DNA of 64,000 bases from an uncultured bacterium (GTDB lineage Bacteria; Cyanobacteriota; Vampirovibrionia; Gastranaerophilales; Gastranaerophilaceae), in the NCBI GenBank assembly GCA_949290355.1, contig CASERN010000011.1, positions 605,865-669,864 of the forward strand. The letters run 5' to 3'. Made by a program: the position numbers and the translations under genes. The notes under the pieces are model-generated. The model searched no databases. It saw only the letters and a list, made by a program, of their open reading frames with translations, and was not told where the DNA came from. How positions within the stretch are numbered: position 1 is the first letter of the stretch; every line of letters starts with the position of its first letter. Positions 41,123 to 49,678 of the stretch are shown piece by piece.

Positions 41123-41951
41123 TTCTTATATCACTGCTTTAAACACTCAAAAAACTACATCTAACTGGATGGATGTTATCGCTAATAACATGACTAATGT
41201 ATATACTCCAGGTTTTAGAGAACAGCAAGTTACTTTTAAAACTTTTCTTGGCGGTGCAATTGCGGATGATTATGATAAAAAATTAGATCAAGGAAAATCA
41301 ACTCCGGGAACCTCAAAAGAAAATGTATTCTTGGAAGGTAAAGGCTTTTTCCTTGTAAAAAATGCAGAAGGTAAAAGCATTTATACAAGATTAGGAGAAT
41401 TTACATTTGATAAAGAAGGTGTATATCGTGATAGAAGCGGTAATACCGTACAAGGTTACATCTTGAATGATAAAGGTGAAATAATGCAAGGAACAAAATC
41501 TGTTACATCTGACCTTTATCAACAAACAGCATTAAAAGGCGGTGCATTAGATATTCCGACTACAAATATAAAATTATGGATTGATCCGAATAATGGAAAA
41601 TATTTGGGAAAATATGATGATTATGAGATAAAAGGAGATGGAACTATTTATGGTTTAGCTGATGGAGGAAAACGTTCTGTTCCTTTATATAGAATAACTA
41701 CTCGTAATTTCCATAATGCTGCGGCTCTTTATGAATTTAAAGACGGACAATTTTTAGAAACTGAAGAGTCTGGAAAACCAGTATTAGGTATGGGGGAGAT
41801 TCGTGCAGGTCTTTTAGAAATGTCAAATGCTGATTTTAAAGCCAATATTTCATATTACCAGATGGCAAAATTGCAAATGGAAGTTTCAAATAAATTAATA
41901 TCTTCTAACAAAGAATTATTGGAAGAAGCATTGAGACTTGTAGGTAACTAG
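41115..41951 (+). CDS. Flagellar hook/basal-body rod protein (FlgE/FlgF/FlgG family)
   Basis: 278 residues. N-terminal rod motif ITALNTQKTTSNWMDVIANN-MTNVYTPGFREQQVTF, middle FFLVKNAEGKSIYTRLGEFT-FDKEGVYRDRSGNTVQGYIL, C-terminal D0 helix YYQMAKLQMEVSNKLISSNK. The length fits FlgF/FlgG or a short FlgE. Exported through the flagellar type III system. GGAGAA ribosome site; fliJ-fliK-flg operon. Confidence 0.88.
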   Translation: MNDSYITALNTQKTTSNWMDVIANNMTNVYTPGFREQQVTFKTFLGGAIADDYDKKLDQGKSTPGTSKENVFLEGKGFFLVKNAEGKSIYTRLGEFTFDKEGVYRDRSGNTVQGYILNDKGEIMQGTKSVTSDLYQQTALKGGALDIPTTNIKLWIDPNNGKYLGKYDDYEIKGDGTIYGLADGGKRSVPLYRITTRNFHNAAALYEFKDGQFLETEESGKPVLGMGEIRAGLLEMSNADFKANISYYQMAKLQMEVSNKLISSNKELLEEALRLVGN

Positions 41952-41983
41952 TATTTAGATATTTGATATGTTTTTAAACTCCA

Positions 41984-42946
41984 TTATAATAAAGGGACTA
42001 TTGTCCCTTTAATTTCTTTAATGACTTCCTTTATTTCTTCAGAAAGATCAGCTTTATTTTTAATGTTTTCTTTTACAAGAAGTGCAAATTCTGATTTTTT
42101 AAATTCGTGAAGCCCTCTATGCTTAAAAAATTCTTCTAAAAATTCAACTTTTGAAGAGTATTGTTCTATGTTAATATCATCTGGTAATGATATGTTTTTA
42201 ATAGCATAGTTTAATGTTTTTATAATCAATTCATTCGGCAAAAGATCTTCGAATTCTCCACATTTAAGAATATGAATTTTGTCAAATTCTCTTAATTTTG
42301 GTTTAATTTGCTTTAAATTTTCTTCGGCGTCATTGTCTAAAAGGACAAAAATTGGGATTTTTAAACAATCAGCAAAGTTGTAAAAATATTTTACTACTTG
42401 ATTTTTCCCTCCTGCAGAAATTATATGAATTCCGTTTTCAAGAAAATTAAATTCACATATTTTTGCAAATTCCGGAAGTAATGTCTCTTCTGTAATGCCT
42501 TCACATAATATAACTTTTTTAACTGGGAATCCATAATTTATTTCTTTGTTATTTGTGGAACACAGTGATTGTAGCCATTTTAAATTGTTTGGAATATCTT
42601 TAGGCAATAGTTTTACTATTTTATTATAATTAATATTATTTTTGAGCAATTCTTTTGTGTTTTCATTTAAGTTAAAGATTGAGTTTTCGTAATCATAAAG
42701 TTTTTGATTTATAATATAATCTTTTTGTTCTTCCCCAAGAGAGTAGTTAATAATTTTTGACGCCAGTTCTTTTATTGTTTTGTAATCAAAAGAATCTAAA
42801 TCTCTTTTTTTTATTTTTGGTTCTATAAGATTTGTACTAATAATATCTTTAAAAACTCTCAGATACTTGACTTCAGGATCTTTGAATCTTGTTAGTCTGT
42901 CTGCTGAAATTATTATTTGATCTTTAGTTAAAGGTTTTATTTTCAA
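41984..42946 (-). CDS. Stand-alone TOPRIM-domain protein (OLD-nuclease-like)
   Basis: 320 residues. TOPRIM core: acidic motif VILCEGITEETLLPEF (about 146-161), then ISAGGKNQVVKYF and the DxD motif VLLDNDAEE (about 199-207). This resembles the C-terminal TOPRIM of OLD-family nucleases, but the ABC ATPase half is absent; the first 140 residues are unrecognised and helical. No partner ATPase gene is adjacent. Likely metal-dependent DNA binding or cleavage (inference). The stop lies in a GGGAC/GTCCC hairpin that may terminate it. Confidence 0.7.
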   Translation of the reverse strand: MKIKPLTKDQIIISADRLTRFKDPEVKYLRVFKDIISTNLIEPKIKKRDLDSFDYKTIKELASKIINYSLGEEQKDYIINQKLYDYENSIFNLNENTKELLKNNINYNKIVKLLPKDIPNNLKWLQSLCSTNNKEINYGFPVKKVILCEGITEETLLPEFAKICEFNFLENGIHIISAGGKNQVVKYFYNFADCLKIPIFVLLDNDAEENLKQIKPKLREFDKIHILKCGEFEDLLPNELIIKTLNYAIKNISLPDDINIEQYSSKVEFLEEFFKHRGLHEFKKSEFALLVKENIKNKADLSEEIKEVIKEIKGTIVPLL

Positions 42947-43049
42947 TATTTTTCCCTTAATGTAACATTTGTAAATTATTTTTTTTGAAATTTAGCAAAT
43001 TTTCATGCGTTTTTTTTTTAATATAATTAAGTAGTAGTGGAGTGAAATT

Positions 43050-44426
43050 GTGTATTCATTAAACATTAATACCCAACAATATAATAATTATAACACAGTA
43101 AAACCTGTTAAGACTACTGGTGTTGTATCAAGAAATATAAATAGCAATTCCTCAACATCTTTTACATCTAATCCTATTATGACTCAGATTCCTTATAATA
43201 AAGCTTTAACGGCTTCTAATTTAAGGACTGAATTGTCTTCAAAGGATGAAAAGAATAAATATAGTGAATTATTATCCATAGTGGATAAAGATTCTAAGAA
43301 ACAATTAAATGTTCTTTTAAAAACTGGTGTTTTATTAAATTCTGATTCGAATGATAATTCTACTGTCCTTGATAACTTGTATAAAATGGCAACTACACCA
43401 AGGGCACAAGGATTAAATAATATAAGCATGTTGAAAGATACTATTGCGACATTGCAAGATCCTCATATTATAACTCAGCAATTTGGTAATATTCCTCAAC
43501 AGTACCAAAATCAAGTAGCATCTTTAGAAAAAGATAAAGCTAATGAGGTAAATGTTGAACATTCCGGAACTTGTGTTGCTTCTAGTATAGAATTTAACTT
43601 AGCAGACAAACATCCTGCAGAGTTTGCAAGGTTTGCAGAAGGATTAAGCTCCCCTAATATGAGTGTTCAAAAAACTATAAGAATGAACAATCTTGCTGAT
43701 AATACGCTTGATGCAATATGGTTGTTGAATGCTTTTGAAATTCCTTATAAAGCAAAAGATTTTGATAAAGCTGATTTAACTTTTGCTCCTGACAAAAATG
43801 CAATAGTAAGAGCTCATATTCAAACTGTTGATAAAGACAATTTAGAAAGATCTCCTTTAGATGTATTGATGCAATCAACATTTATGCAAGTTGGTTCACA
43901 ACAATCTTATGATACATTAACAGATAAACGAGCAGGGAAATTCAATCAAAATGATAAAGGATTGATTGAATTTGAAAAAACATTCACAGAGTCAGTAGTT
44001 GAAGATAAAAATAAAATATCTGTAACATATCAAACTGTTGATGAAAATGCTCGTTTAGTCGGATATGAAACTGATTTCAATACTATGAAAAAACAAATTA
44101 CCGACGCTTTGAATATGGGTGAGAACGTTATTATCGGTTATACTCAGGTAGATGCTAATAACACAATAGTGAACGGTCATGAAATTACTATCACCGGTAC
44201 TAAAACTGATAAGAACGGTAAAATGATTTTTATCTGCAATGATACGGATGATAATGAATCAAAACCTATTGAATACTCAGAAGATTACTTGTTACCAAAG
44301 ATTCATCATGCTGCATTGCCTCAAGCTGTAGTTACAGATGATGTAAATCTGGTAGAAAATTGGGTAGAAGGATTAAAAACTTATAAGGATCTAAAAAGAC
44401 AAGCTCAAATAAAACAAGCGGCTTAA
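43050..44426 (+). CDS. Predicted papain-like cysteine peptidase domain protein
   Basis: 458 residues from a GTG at 43050 with GGAG 7 nt upstream. N-terminal 45 residues are polar and unstructured with STSFTS at 35-40. A candidate catalytic Cys is in HSGTCVASSIEF (C175), a His in VNGHEITITG (H377) and Asn/Asp in IFICNDTDD (N397/D398), the order Cys-His-Asn expected for papain/C39-like folds. No signal peptide. Function is inferred from motif order only; it could be an inactive relative or transglutaminase-like. Confidence 0.5.
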   Translation: MYSLNINTQQYNNYNTVKPVKTTGVVSRNINSNSSTSFTSNPIMTQIPYNKALTASNLRTELSSKDEKNKYSELLSIVDKDSKKQLNVLLKTGVLLNSDSNDNSTVLDNLYKMATTPRAQGLNNISMLKDTIATLQDPHIITQQFGNIPQQYQNQVASLEKDKANEVNVEHSGTCVASSIEFNLADKHPAEFARFAEGLSSPNMSVQKTIRMNNLADNTLDAIWLLNAFEIPYKAKDFDKADLTFAPDKNAIVRAHIQTVDKDNLERSPLDVLMQSTFMQVGSQQSYDTLTDKRAGKFNQNDKGLIEFEKTFTESVVEDKNKISVTYQTVDENARLVGYETDFNTMKKQITDALNMGENVIIGYTQVDANNTIVNGHEITITGTKTDKNGKMIFICNDTDDNESKPIEYSEDYLLPKIHHAALPQAVVTDDVNLVENWVEGLKTYKDLKRQAQIKQAA

Positions 44427-44503
44427 TGTTTTTTTTCATTAAGTCATTTTTTAACAAAAAAAATATTGACGATAGTTAATTAATTTGATAAAGGTGAAAA
44501 AAT

Positions 44504-46159
44504 ATGAATTTAATAATCAACGGATTACCAAAAGTCTCATTTAAAGCAGCAGGCAAGACAATTCAGATGCAATCACAACAATTGCAACAGTTAACACCGC
44601 AAATTAAACAGGATACTTTTGAAAAATCTGATAAATCTCAAACAAATGTATCTGAAAATAATAAATCGGGATTACCAAAAACTCCTAATTCTGGAGATGT
44701 TAGTGTAGGGATTTTCTATATTTCAGATTTACATGGAAAAATGACCAATATGGAAAGGGTTTGTCAGATTGCTAATCAGTTTGATTCATTAAATAAATCA
44801 GATGTAAAATTGAAACTTGCATCAGGAGATATTCTATTGGGATCAAATCCTATGACTAACAAAGTAGCAAGTCATTTTTTGAATTGGATTGGAGTAACAG
44901 AAAATGGCCTTGGAAATCATGAACTTGATGCTACTCCTGCAGCTTTAGCTGATACCTTAAAAGATGCCAAATACAATATGCTTGCCGCAAATGTTACGGT
45001 AAAACCTGATAGCCCAATGGCAGGTAAAATAAAAAAATCAGTAATTGAAGAACATAATGGGCAAAAATTTGGAATTATAGGAACAGCTCCTTCAGATGCT
45101 CTAGAAAGGGTTGGAACAAGAGAATCTTTGGAAGATATAAAAATTGATGATATAGATACAACGATAAAAAAAGTTCAAGAAGAAGTTAATAAATTAAAAG
45201 CACAAAATGTTAATAAAATAATTGTTGTTTCACATATCGGTAAAGATATGGATAAACGTTTAGCTCAGGAAACTGATGGTATTGATATAATTCTTGGGGC
45301 ACATACTCATGATTTGTATAAAGGAATTAAAGAAGGGGACAATCTTTTATATTCAAAATCCGGAGAACCGGTTTTGTTAACTCAAATTGGAAAAGATGGT
45401 GAATATGTAGGAGTATTAAATGCTGTATTTGATAATAACGGAGTTATAAAAAAAGCTCAAAATAACACCATGAGAACAGCTGCTTTTAATAGAACTCTTC
45501 AATACAGAACAGCTGTTGAATCGATAATTGGTAAACCTGAAATTTTAGGGAAAATAAAATCAGCCCCACCTTCTCCAAAAGATCGTCTAATATCAAACAA
45601 TCCTCATGGAAATTTTATTGTTGATGCTATGAGAGAAGGATTAAATACAGATATTGCTCTTTTAAATAGTGGTAACATAAGAGGTTTCTTCGCTGCTGGA
45701 GACATAGATTCAAGACGTATAAATGACATAACTCCTTTTGAAGATAAAATGTTTGTATGTTCATTATCTGAAAAACAAATTGTTGATGCTATTAAAAAAG
45801 GCGGCCAATCATTCTTGCATTCAGGTCATAAACCAGGATTATTACTAGTTTCTGGCCTTGAATATACAATTACGGATAAAGGTGAATTAAAAAATTTAAC
45901 ATTTACTGATAGGCAAGGCAATAAAGTTCCAATCGATGTAAATAATCCAAGTACTACAAAAAAATATACAGTAGCTTGTGATGATTTCCTTGCATATGGC
46001 GGAGATGAATACCTCCCTGTAAACTCAAATCCTGATTATATTATAAAAAAATATGATGTTGATAAAAACGTATATACTGCAAATTATATAAAAAATCACA
46101 AAGAACCTATCGAAATTAAAGAGGACGATAGGATAAAAATAATTAAATCAGAAAATTAA
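44504..46159 (+). CDS. 5'-nucleotidase / metallophosphoesterase (UshA/CpdB-like)
   Basis: 551 residues. Metallophosphatase motifs: FYISDLHGKM (D-x-H, about 72-81), SGDILLG, LGNHELDATP, VVSHIGKD, GAHTHD. C-terminal 5'-nucleotidase domain: HGNFIVDAMRE, ALLNSGNIRG, ITPFEDKMF, YTVACDDFLAYGGD. Such enzymes normally act in the periplasm, yet there is no Sec signal; the N-terminus carries PKVSFKAAGK (9-18) then a Gln/Ser/Lys-rich linker. AAGGTG ribosome site. It sits 78 bp after the peptidase-like gene and may be co-transcribed. Confidence 0.88.
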   Translation: MNLIINGLPKVSFKAAGKTIQMQSQQLQQLTPQIKQDTFEKSDKSQTNVSENNKSGLPKTPNSGDVSVGIFYISDLHGKMTNMERVCQIANQFDSLNKSDVKLKLASGDILLGSNPMTNKVASHFLNWIGVTENGLGNHELDATPAALADTLKDAKYNMLAANVTVKPDSPMAGKIKKSVIEEHNGQKFGIIGTAPSDALERVGTRESLEDIKIDDIDTTIKKVQEEVNKLKAQNVNKIIVVSHIGKDMDKRLAQETDGIDIILGAHTHDLYKGIKEGDNLLYSKSGEPVLLTQIGKDGEYVGVLNAVFDNNGVIKKAQNNTMRTAAFNRTLQYRTAVESIIGKPEILGKIKSAPPSPKDRLISNNPHGNFIVDAMREGLNTDIALLNSGNIRGFFAAGDIDSRRINDITPFEDKMFVCSLSEKQIVDAIKKGGQSFLHSGHKPGLLLVSGLEYTITDKGELKNLTFTDRQGNKVPIDVNNPSTTKKYTVACDDFLAYGGDEYLPVNSNPDYIIKKYDVDKNVYTANYIKNHKEPIEIKEDDRIKIIKSEN

Positions 46160-46818
46160 TATCCATATTGTTCTTTAGAATTAAGATATTCTTTAACAGT
46201 GTTTAAAGATGCTTGAACAATACGTGTTACACGTGAAGAAGAAAGTCCGACTTGTTTTGCAATATCTTTTACCTGCATGTTTCTATAAAACCTATATTCA
46301 ACAACAGTTCTTTCTTTTGGAGGAAGTTTGGCAATTGCTTCTCTAATCATACGTCCCATTTCTGTAATTTCTGCATTTTCATCAGGTTGAGCATGCGGAT
46401 CCTTTAAGAAATCAAATGGAGAATCGTTATCACTAGCAGCAGCAGCAAGTCCGTCAATTGAAAGAATTGTTTCATAAACAGCTTCACGAACTTTTGCTTT
46501 TTGCATATCCATTCCATCAACTGCTTCTTCTTCTTCATATTCATCATCAGGTTTATGTTTTAAAGAGTACCATTTATATCTTATTCTTAATTCATTTCGA
46601 ATTGCCCATCTTACTGCAGTTGCAATATAGGCAGCATTGTATTTTGCAAGTTGTTCTGGAGATTTGTTTTTAATCAAAGCTTGGATTGCTAAGATACCTA
46701 TTGAAACAAGTTCTTCATAGTCAACCATATGCGAAGGAACTCTTTTGTGCTCGACTTTTGCAACTTTTTTTACTATATCTATATATTCTTGTAACTTATT
46801 TTTATTTTCCATAATCAT
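46156..46818 (-). CDS. RNA polymerase sigma factor, FliA/SigF-like
   Basis: 220 residues. Region 2 (PSHMVDYEELVSIGILAIQA, YIATAVRWAIRNELRIRY) and region 4 (IAKLPPKERTVVEYRFYRNM, VKDIAKQVGLSSSRVTRIVQ). Region 3 is weak and replaced by an acidic linker. It lies next to flhB in flagellar-gene country, so a flagellar sigma-28 role is the best guess; a general group-3 sigma is possible. TAGAAT -10-like box (TGC extended) just upstream. 4-bp convergent overlap with the 5'-nucleotidase. Confidence 0.75.
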   Translation of the reverse strand: MIMENKNKLQEYIDIVKKVAKVEHKRVPSHMVDYEELVSIGILAIQALIKNKSPEQLAKYNAAYIATAVRWAIRNELRIRYKWYSLKHKPDDEYEEEEAVDGMDMQKAKVREAVYETILSIDGLAAAASDNDSPFDFLKDPHAQPDENAEITEMGRMIREAIAKLPPKERTVVEYRFYRNMQVKDIAKQVGLSSSRVTRIVQASLNTVKEYLNSKEQYGY

Positions 46819-46845
46819 GATTGTAAAACTATTCTAGCATAGAAC

Positions 46846-47922
46846 TTACTTTATTCTACCTTTATTTGTAGTATTTTTCAAGTTGTATACAAAAAGTAAG
46901 ATTTCAGCAATTGCTTTATAAAGTTCTGGAGGTATTTGCTGGTTTAGATCAACCATTTTATATAATGCTCTTGCAACAGGTGCATTTTCAATAACAGGAA
47001 CTCCATGTTCTTTCGCAATTTTAATTATTTTTTTTGCAATAAGCTCAGTCCCTTTTGCAATAAGCATAGGAGATGCCATTTCTTCAGCTTTATATTTTAG
47101 AGCACATGCAATATGTGTTGGATTAGTTACTACAAAATCAGCATCAGGGACTGCATCCATCATTCCTTTTTGTAACATTTGCATACGTCTTTGTCTAAGA
47201 GCTGCTTTTACGTTTGGATCTCCTTCCGTGTTTTTATATTCATCTTTTATTTCTTTAAAAGACATTTTTTGATCTTTTAAGAATTTCCATTTTGTAACCC
47301 CATAATCAGCAGCTGCAATTATCAAGAATGCAATACAAGCTTTAAATATAAAATCAGTAATAAGTTTCCCAAATTCAATCATTACTGCAAAGTGGTTATC
47401 TATAGCTGCAAGCATAAGAATACTTTCAATATGCTGCATATACACGCTCCAGCCTATATATCCTAATAGTATTACTTTTAAAATATTTTTAAACAGTTCA
47501 AAAAGAGTCTTTATTGACATAATATTTTTGAAATATTTTGTAGGGTTTAATTTATCAAGTTTTGGAATTAATGGGGCTGTAGCGACTAGAGGCCCTACTT
47601 GAATAAAGTCAGCCATTATAGCGATAAACCAAGCTACAAAAAGTATTGGCCCTATTATTAGTGCTGTACATTTTATTGTAATAGTTGTTATGTATGACAT
47701 CCCAATTTCTGAAAGATGCCCATTTGGTATTTGCTCATACAGGAGTGTATATAATTGTACAATTTGATCCCAAACAAATGGCGCTAATCCAAATATCACC
47801 ATAAATAATATAAGCAAAGAAATAGCGGTTGAAAAATCTTTTGATTTTACAACCTGACCTTCTTTTCTTGCCTGCTCGAGTTTCCTCGGGGTGGCGTCAA
47901 ACTGTTTATCTTCATCACCCAT
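46846..47922 (-). CDS. flhB: Flagellar export protein FlhB
   Basis: 358 residues. N-terminal DATPRKLEQARKEGQVVKSK, four membrane helices (about 30-210), and the cytoplasmic domain with the autocleavage site NPTH (in VVTNPTHIACALKY) and GVPVIENAPVARALYK. It switches export from rod/hook to filament substrates together with FliK. AAGGA ribosome site. Its presence with fliJ, fliK and the rod gene indicates a functional flagellum. Confidence 0.96.
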   Translation of the reverse strand: MGDEDKQFDATPRKLEQARKEGQVVKSKDFSTAISLLILFMVIFGLAPFVWDQIVQLYTLLYEQIPNGHLSEIGMSYITTITIKCTALIIGPILFVAWFIAIMADFIQVGPLVATAPLIPKLDKLNPTKYFKNIMSIKTLFELFKNILKVILLGYIGWSVYMQHIESILMLAAIDNHFAVMIEFGKLITDFIFKACIAFLIIAAADYGVTKWKFLKDQKMSFKEIKDEYKNTEGDPNVKAALRQRRMQMLQKGMMDAVPDADFVVTNPTHIACALKYKAEEMASPMLIAKGTELIAKKIIKIAKEHGVPVIENAPVARALYKMVDLNQQIPPELYKAIAEILLFVYNLKNTTNKGRIK

Positions 47923-48144
47923 ACTATTTCCTTATCTTAATGAATATTATAGCATGGTCAAAATTTTATTTAATAAAGCATTAAGCTTTTTATTCTTTAT
48001 GCTACTCTGCTTTTTCTGCTATTCGATTTTGGTCATTAGGCAATTCCTAAATTTTTAATTGAAATGGCTCCATTTTTTTATATAATGATCAGGTAATAAA
48101 ATAGCTAAAGCTTCCTGCAGTAAGTCTTATAAATAAAATTTTTA

Positions 48145-48801
48145 CTAGTTAGATTCAACAATTTGTACTCCAGAACTTGTGCCAAGTCTTTCTGCTCCTG
48201 CTTCAAGCATTTTTAGAGCAGTTTCTTTATCTCTTATGCCTCCAGAAGCTTTTACTTTAAGCCCGTATGGGGATACTGTTTTATACATCAATTCTACGTC
48301 TTCTGCTTTTGCGCCGATTCCGCCTTTCACAAAACCAGTTGATGTTTTTACAAAATCAGCTTTTGCTTCTATGCATAATTCACAGGCTTTTTTTATTTCA
48401 TCTTTTGTAAGCAGATCTGTTTCTAAAATAACTTTAAGAGGTTTATCTTTGCAGGCTGATTTTACTGTTTTTATATCATTTATTATGAAATCGTAGTTTT
48501 TATCTTTTAATTTTGATACATTGATTACCATATCAATTTCGTCTGCACCATCTTCTACTGCTTTGGATGTTTCAAAAGCTTTTACATCAGAACGATTTGC
48601 TCCTAAAGGAAATCCAATTACAGTAACCACTTTTACGTCTGAATTCTTTAAATTATCTTTTGCTAATTTTACATAAAGAGGATTTACGCAAACTCCTAAA
48701 AAATTATATTTTTTTGCTTCTTCAAAAAGTTTTATGAAGTCTTCTAATTTGGCATCTTGTTTTAATAATGTATGTTCTATGTGTTTATTTATGTTTTTCA
48801 T
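48145..48801 (-). CDS. deoC: Deoxyribose-phosphate aldolase
   Basis: 218 residues, TIM barrel. IEHTLLKQDAKLEDF start, VVTVIGFPLGAN, DGADEIDMVINVSKL, ADFVKTSTGFVKGGI with the Schiff-base lysine, VKASGGIRDKETAL with the second lysine, and GTSSG phosphate site. Splits deoxyribose-5-P into glyceraldehyde-3-P and acetaldehyde in nucleoside catabolism. The ATG overlaps the metF stop by 4 bp. Confidence 0.95.
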   Translation of the reverse strand: MKNINKHIEHTLLKQDAKLEDFIKLFEEAKKYNFLGVCVNPLYVKLAKDNLKNSDVKVVTVIGFPLGANRSDVKAFETSKAVEDGADEIDMVINVSKLKDKNYDFIINDIKTVKSACKDKPLKVILETDLLTKDEIKKACELCIEAKADFVKTSTGFVKGGIGAKAEDVELMYKTVSPYGLKVKASGGIRDKETALKMLEAGAERLGTSSGVQIVESN

Positions 48802-49640
48802 ATTTTCCCCCTTAAATTATCTAAAATTTTACTTGTTGAATAAGCTTTGTTTAAAGTGAAAAAGTGAAGCTTATTTTCTCCGTTTTTTATGAGATCTGTG
48901 CATTGATTTGTTGCATATTCAATGCCGTAATTGATCAAATCTTGTCCTGAATATTTTTGAATATATTCAATTATAATTTTTGGAATAGTTATGTTTGCCA
49001 TAGAAGTCATTTTTTTTATTTGTGTTGCACTGATAATAGGCATTATTCCTGCAATTATAGGTACATTTATCCCTGCAAATCTTATTTTTGAAACAAAATC
49101 ATAAAACTTGTCATTTATGAAAAAAAGTTGAGTAAATATCGCATCTGCACCTGCATCAATTTTCCTTTTTAGATTTTCAATATCTGTTTTAAAATCCGGA
49201 CTTTCGATATGTCCTTCTGGATATCCTGCTACCCCGATTGATAAGTCAGTTCTTTCTTTAATGAATTTGACAAGCTCACTTGCGTAGGAAAATTCTTTTT
49301 TTATTAAATCCTTATCCGCAGGTATATCTCCTCTAAGTGCTAAAATGCTTTCAGCACCCATTTTAATAAATGTATTTATGTTTTTTTCGACATTTTCTTT
49401 TGTACTTGTAATACAGGTAAAATGAGGCATTATGTTAATTTTATGTTTTTGTATTTCTTTGAGAAGGTTGATGGATTTATTTTCACTTCCTCCAGCTCCA
49501 TAGGTTAATGAAATAAATGCAGGAGAGTACTTTTTTAATATGCTTATTTCTTCTAAAAGATTTTTTTCATTTGTCTTTGGAGGAAAAACTTCAAACGATA
49601 TGACAGTTTTGTCAGTGTTATAAATCTCTCTTAATTTCAT
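48798..49640 (-). CDS. metF: Methylenetetrahydrofolate reductase
   Basis: 280 residues, TIM barrel flavoprotein. ISFEVFPPKTNEKN, FISLTYGAGGS, HFTCITSTKENVE, ILALRGDIP, GVAGYPEGHIES, DAGADAIFTQLFF and PIIAGIMPI. Reduces 5,10-CH2-THF to 5-methyl-THF. A TATAAT with extended TGC lies 6 nt before the ATG, with no ribosome site: leaderless. Shares a 38-bp divergent region with the SulP gene. Operon with deoC. Confidence 0.95.
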   Translation of the reverse strand: MKLREIYNTDKTVISFEVFPPKTNEKNLLEEISILKKYSPAFISLTYGAGGSENKSINLLKEIQKHKINIMPHFTCITSTKENVEKNINTFIKMGAESILALRGDIPADKDLIKKEFSYASELVKFIKERTDLSIGVAGYPEGHIESPDFKTDIENLKRKIDAGADAIFTQLFFINDKFYDFVSKIRFAGINVPIIAGIMPIISATQIKKMTSMANITIPKIIIEYIQKYSGQDLINYGIEYATNQCTDLIKNGENKLHFFTLNKAYSTSKILDNLRGKI

Positions 49641-49643
49641 AGG

Positions 49644-49672
49644 TTGATTATAGCATAAATATTCATTATAAT
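49644..49672 (+). promoter_or_regulatory. Promoter of SulP gene, leaderless geometry
   Basis: TTGATT (49644-49649), 17-nt spacer, TATAAT (49667-49672), then 6 nt to the ATG at 49679. No ribosome site. Confidence 0.6.
49647..49655 (-). promoter_or_regulatory. Extended -10 of metF, leaderless geometry
   Basis: Minus-strand TGC-TATAAT (49655-49647), 6 nt before the metF ATG (49640). It overlaps the -35 of the divergent SulP promoter, so the two probably compete for polymerase. Confidence 0.55.
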
Positions 49673-49678
49673 TAGTTT

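Noticed and set aside
47923..48144. Possible terminator or small gene between deoC and flhB
   Set aside because: Only weak, imperfect pairings and no ORF with a ribosome site.
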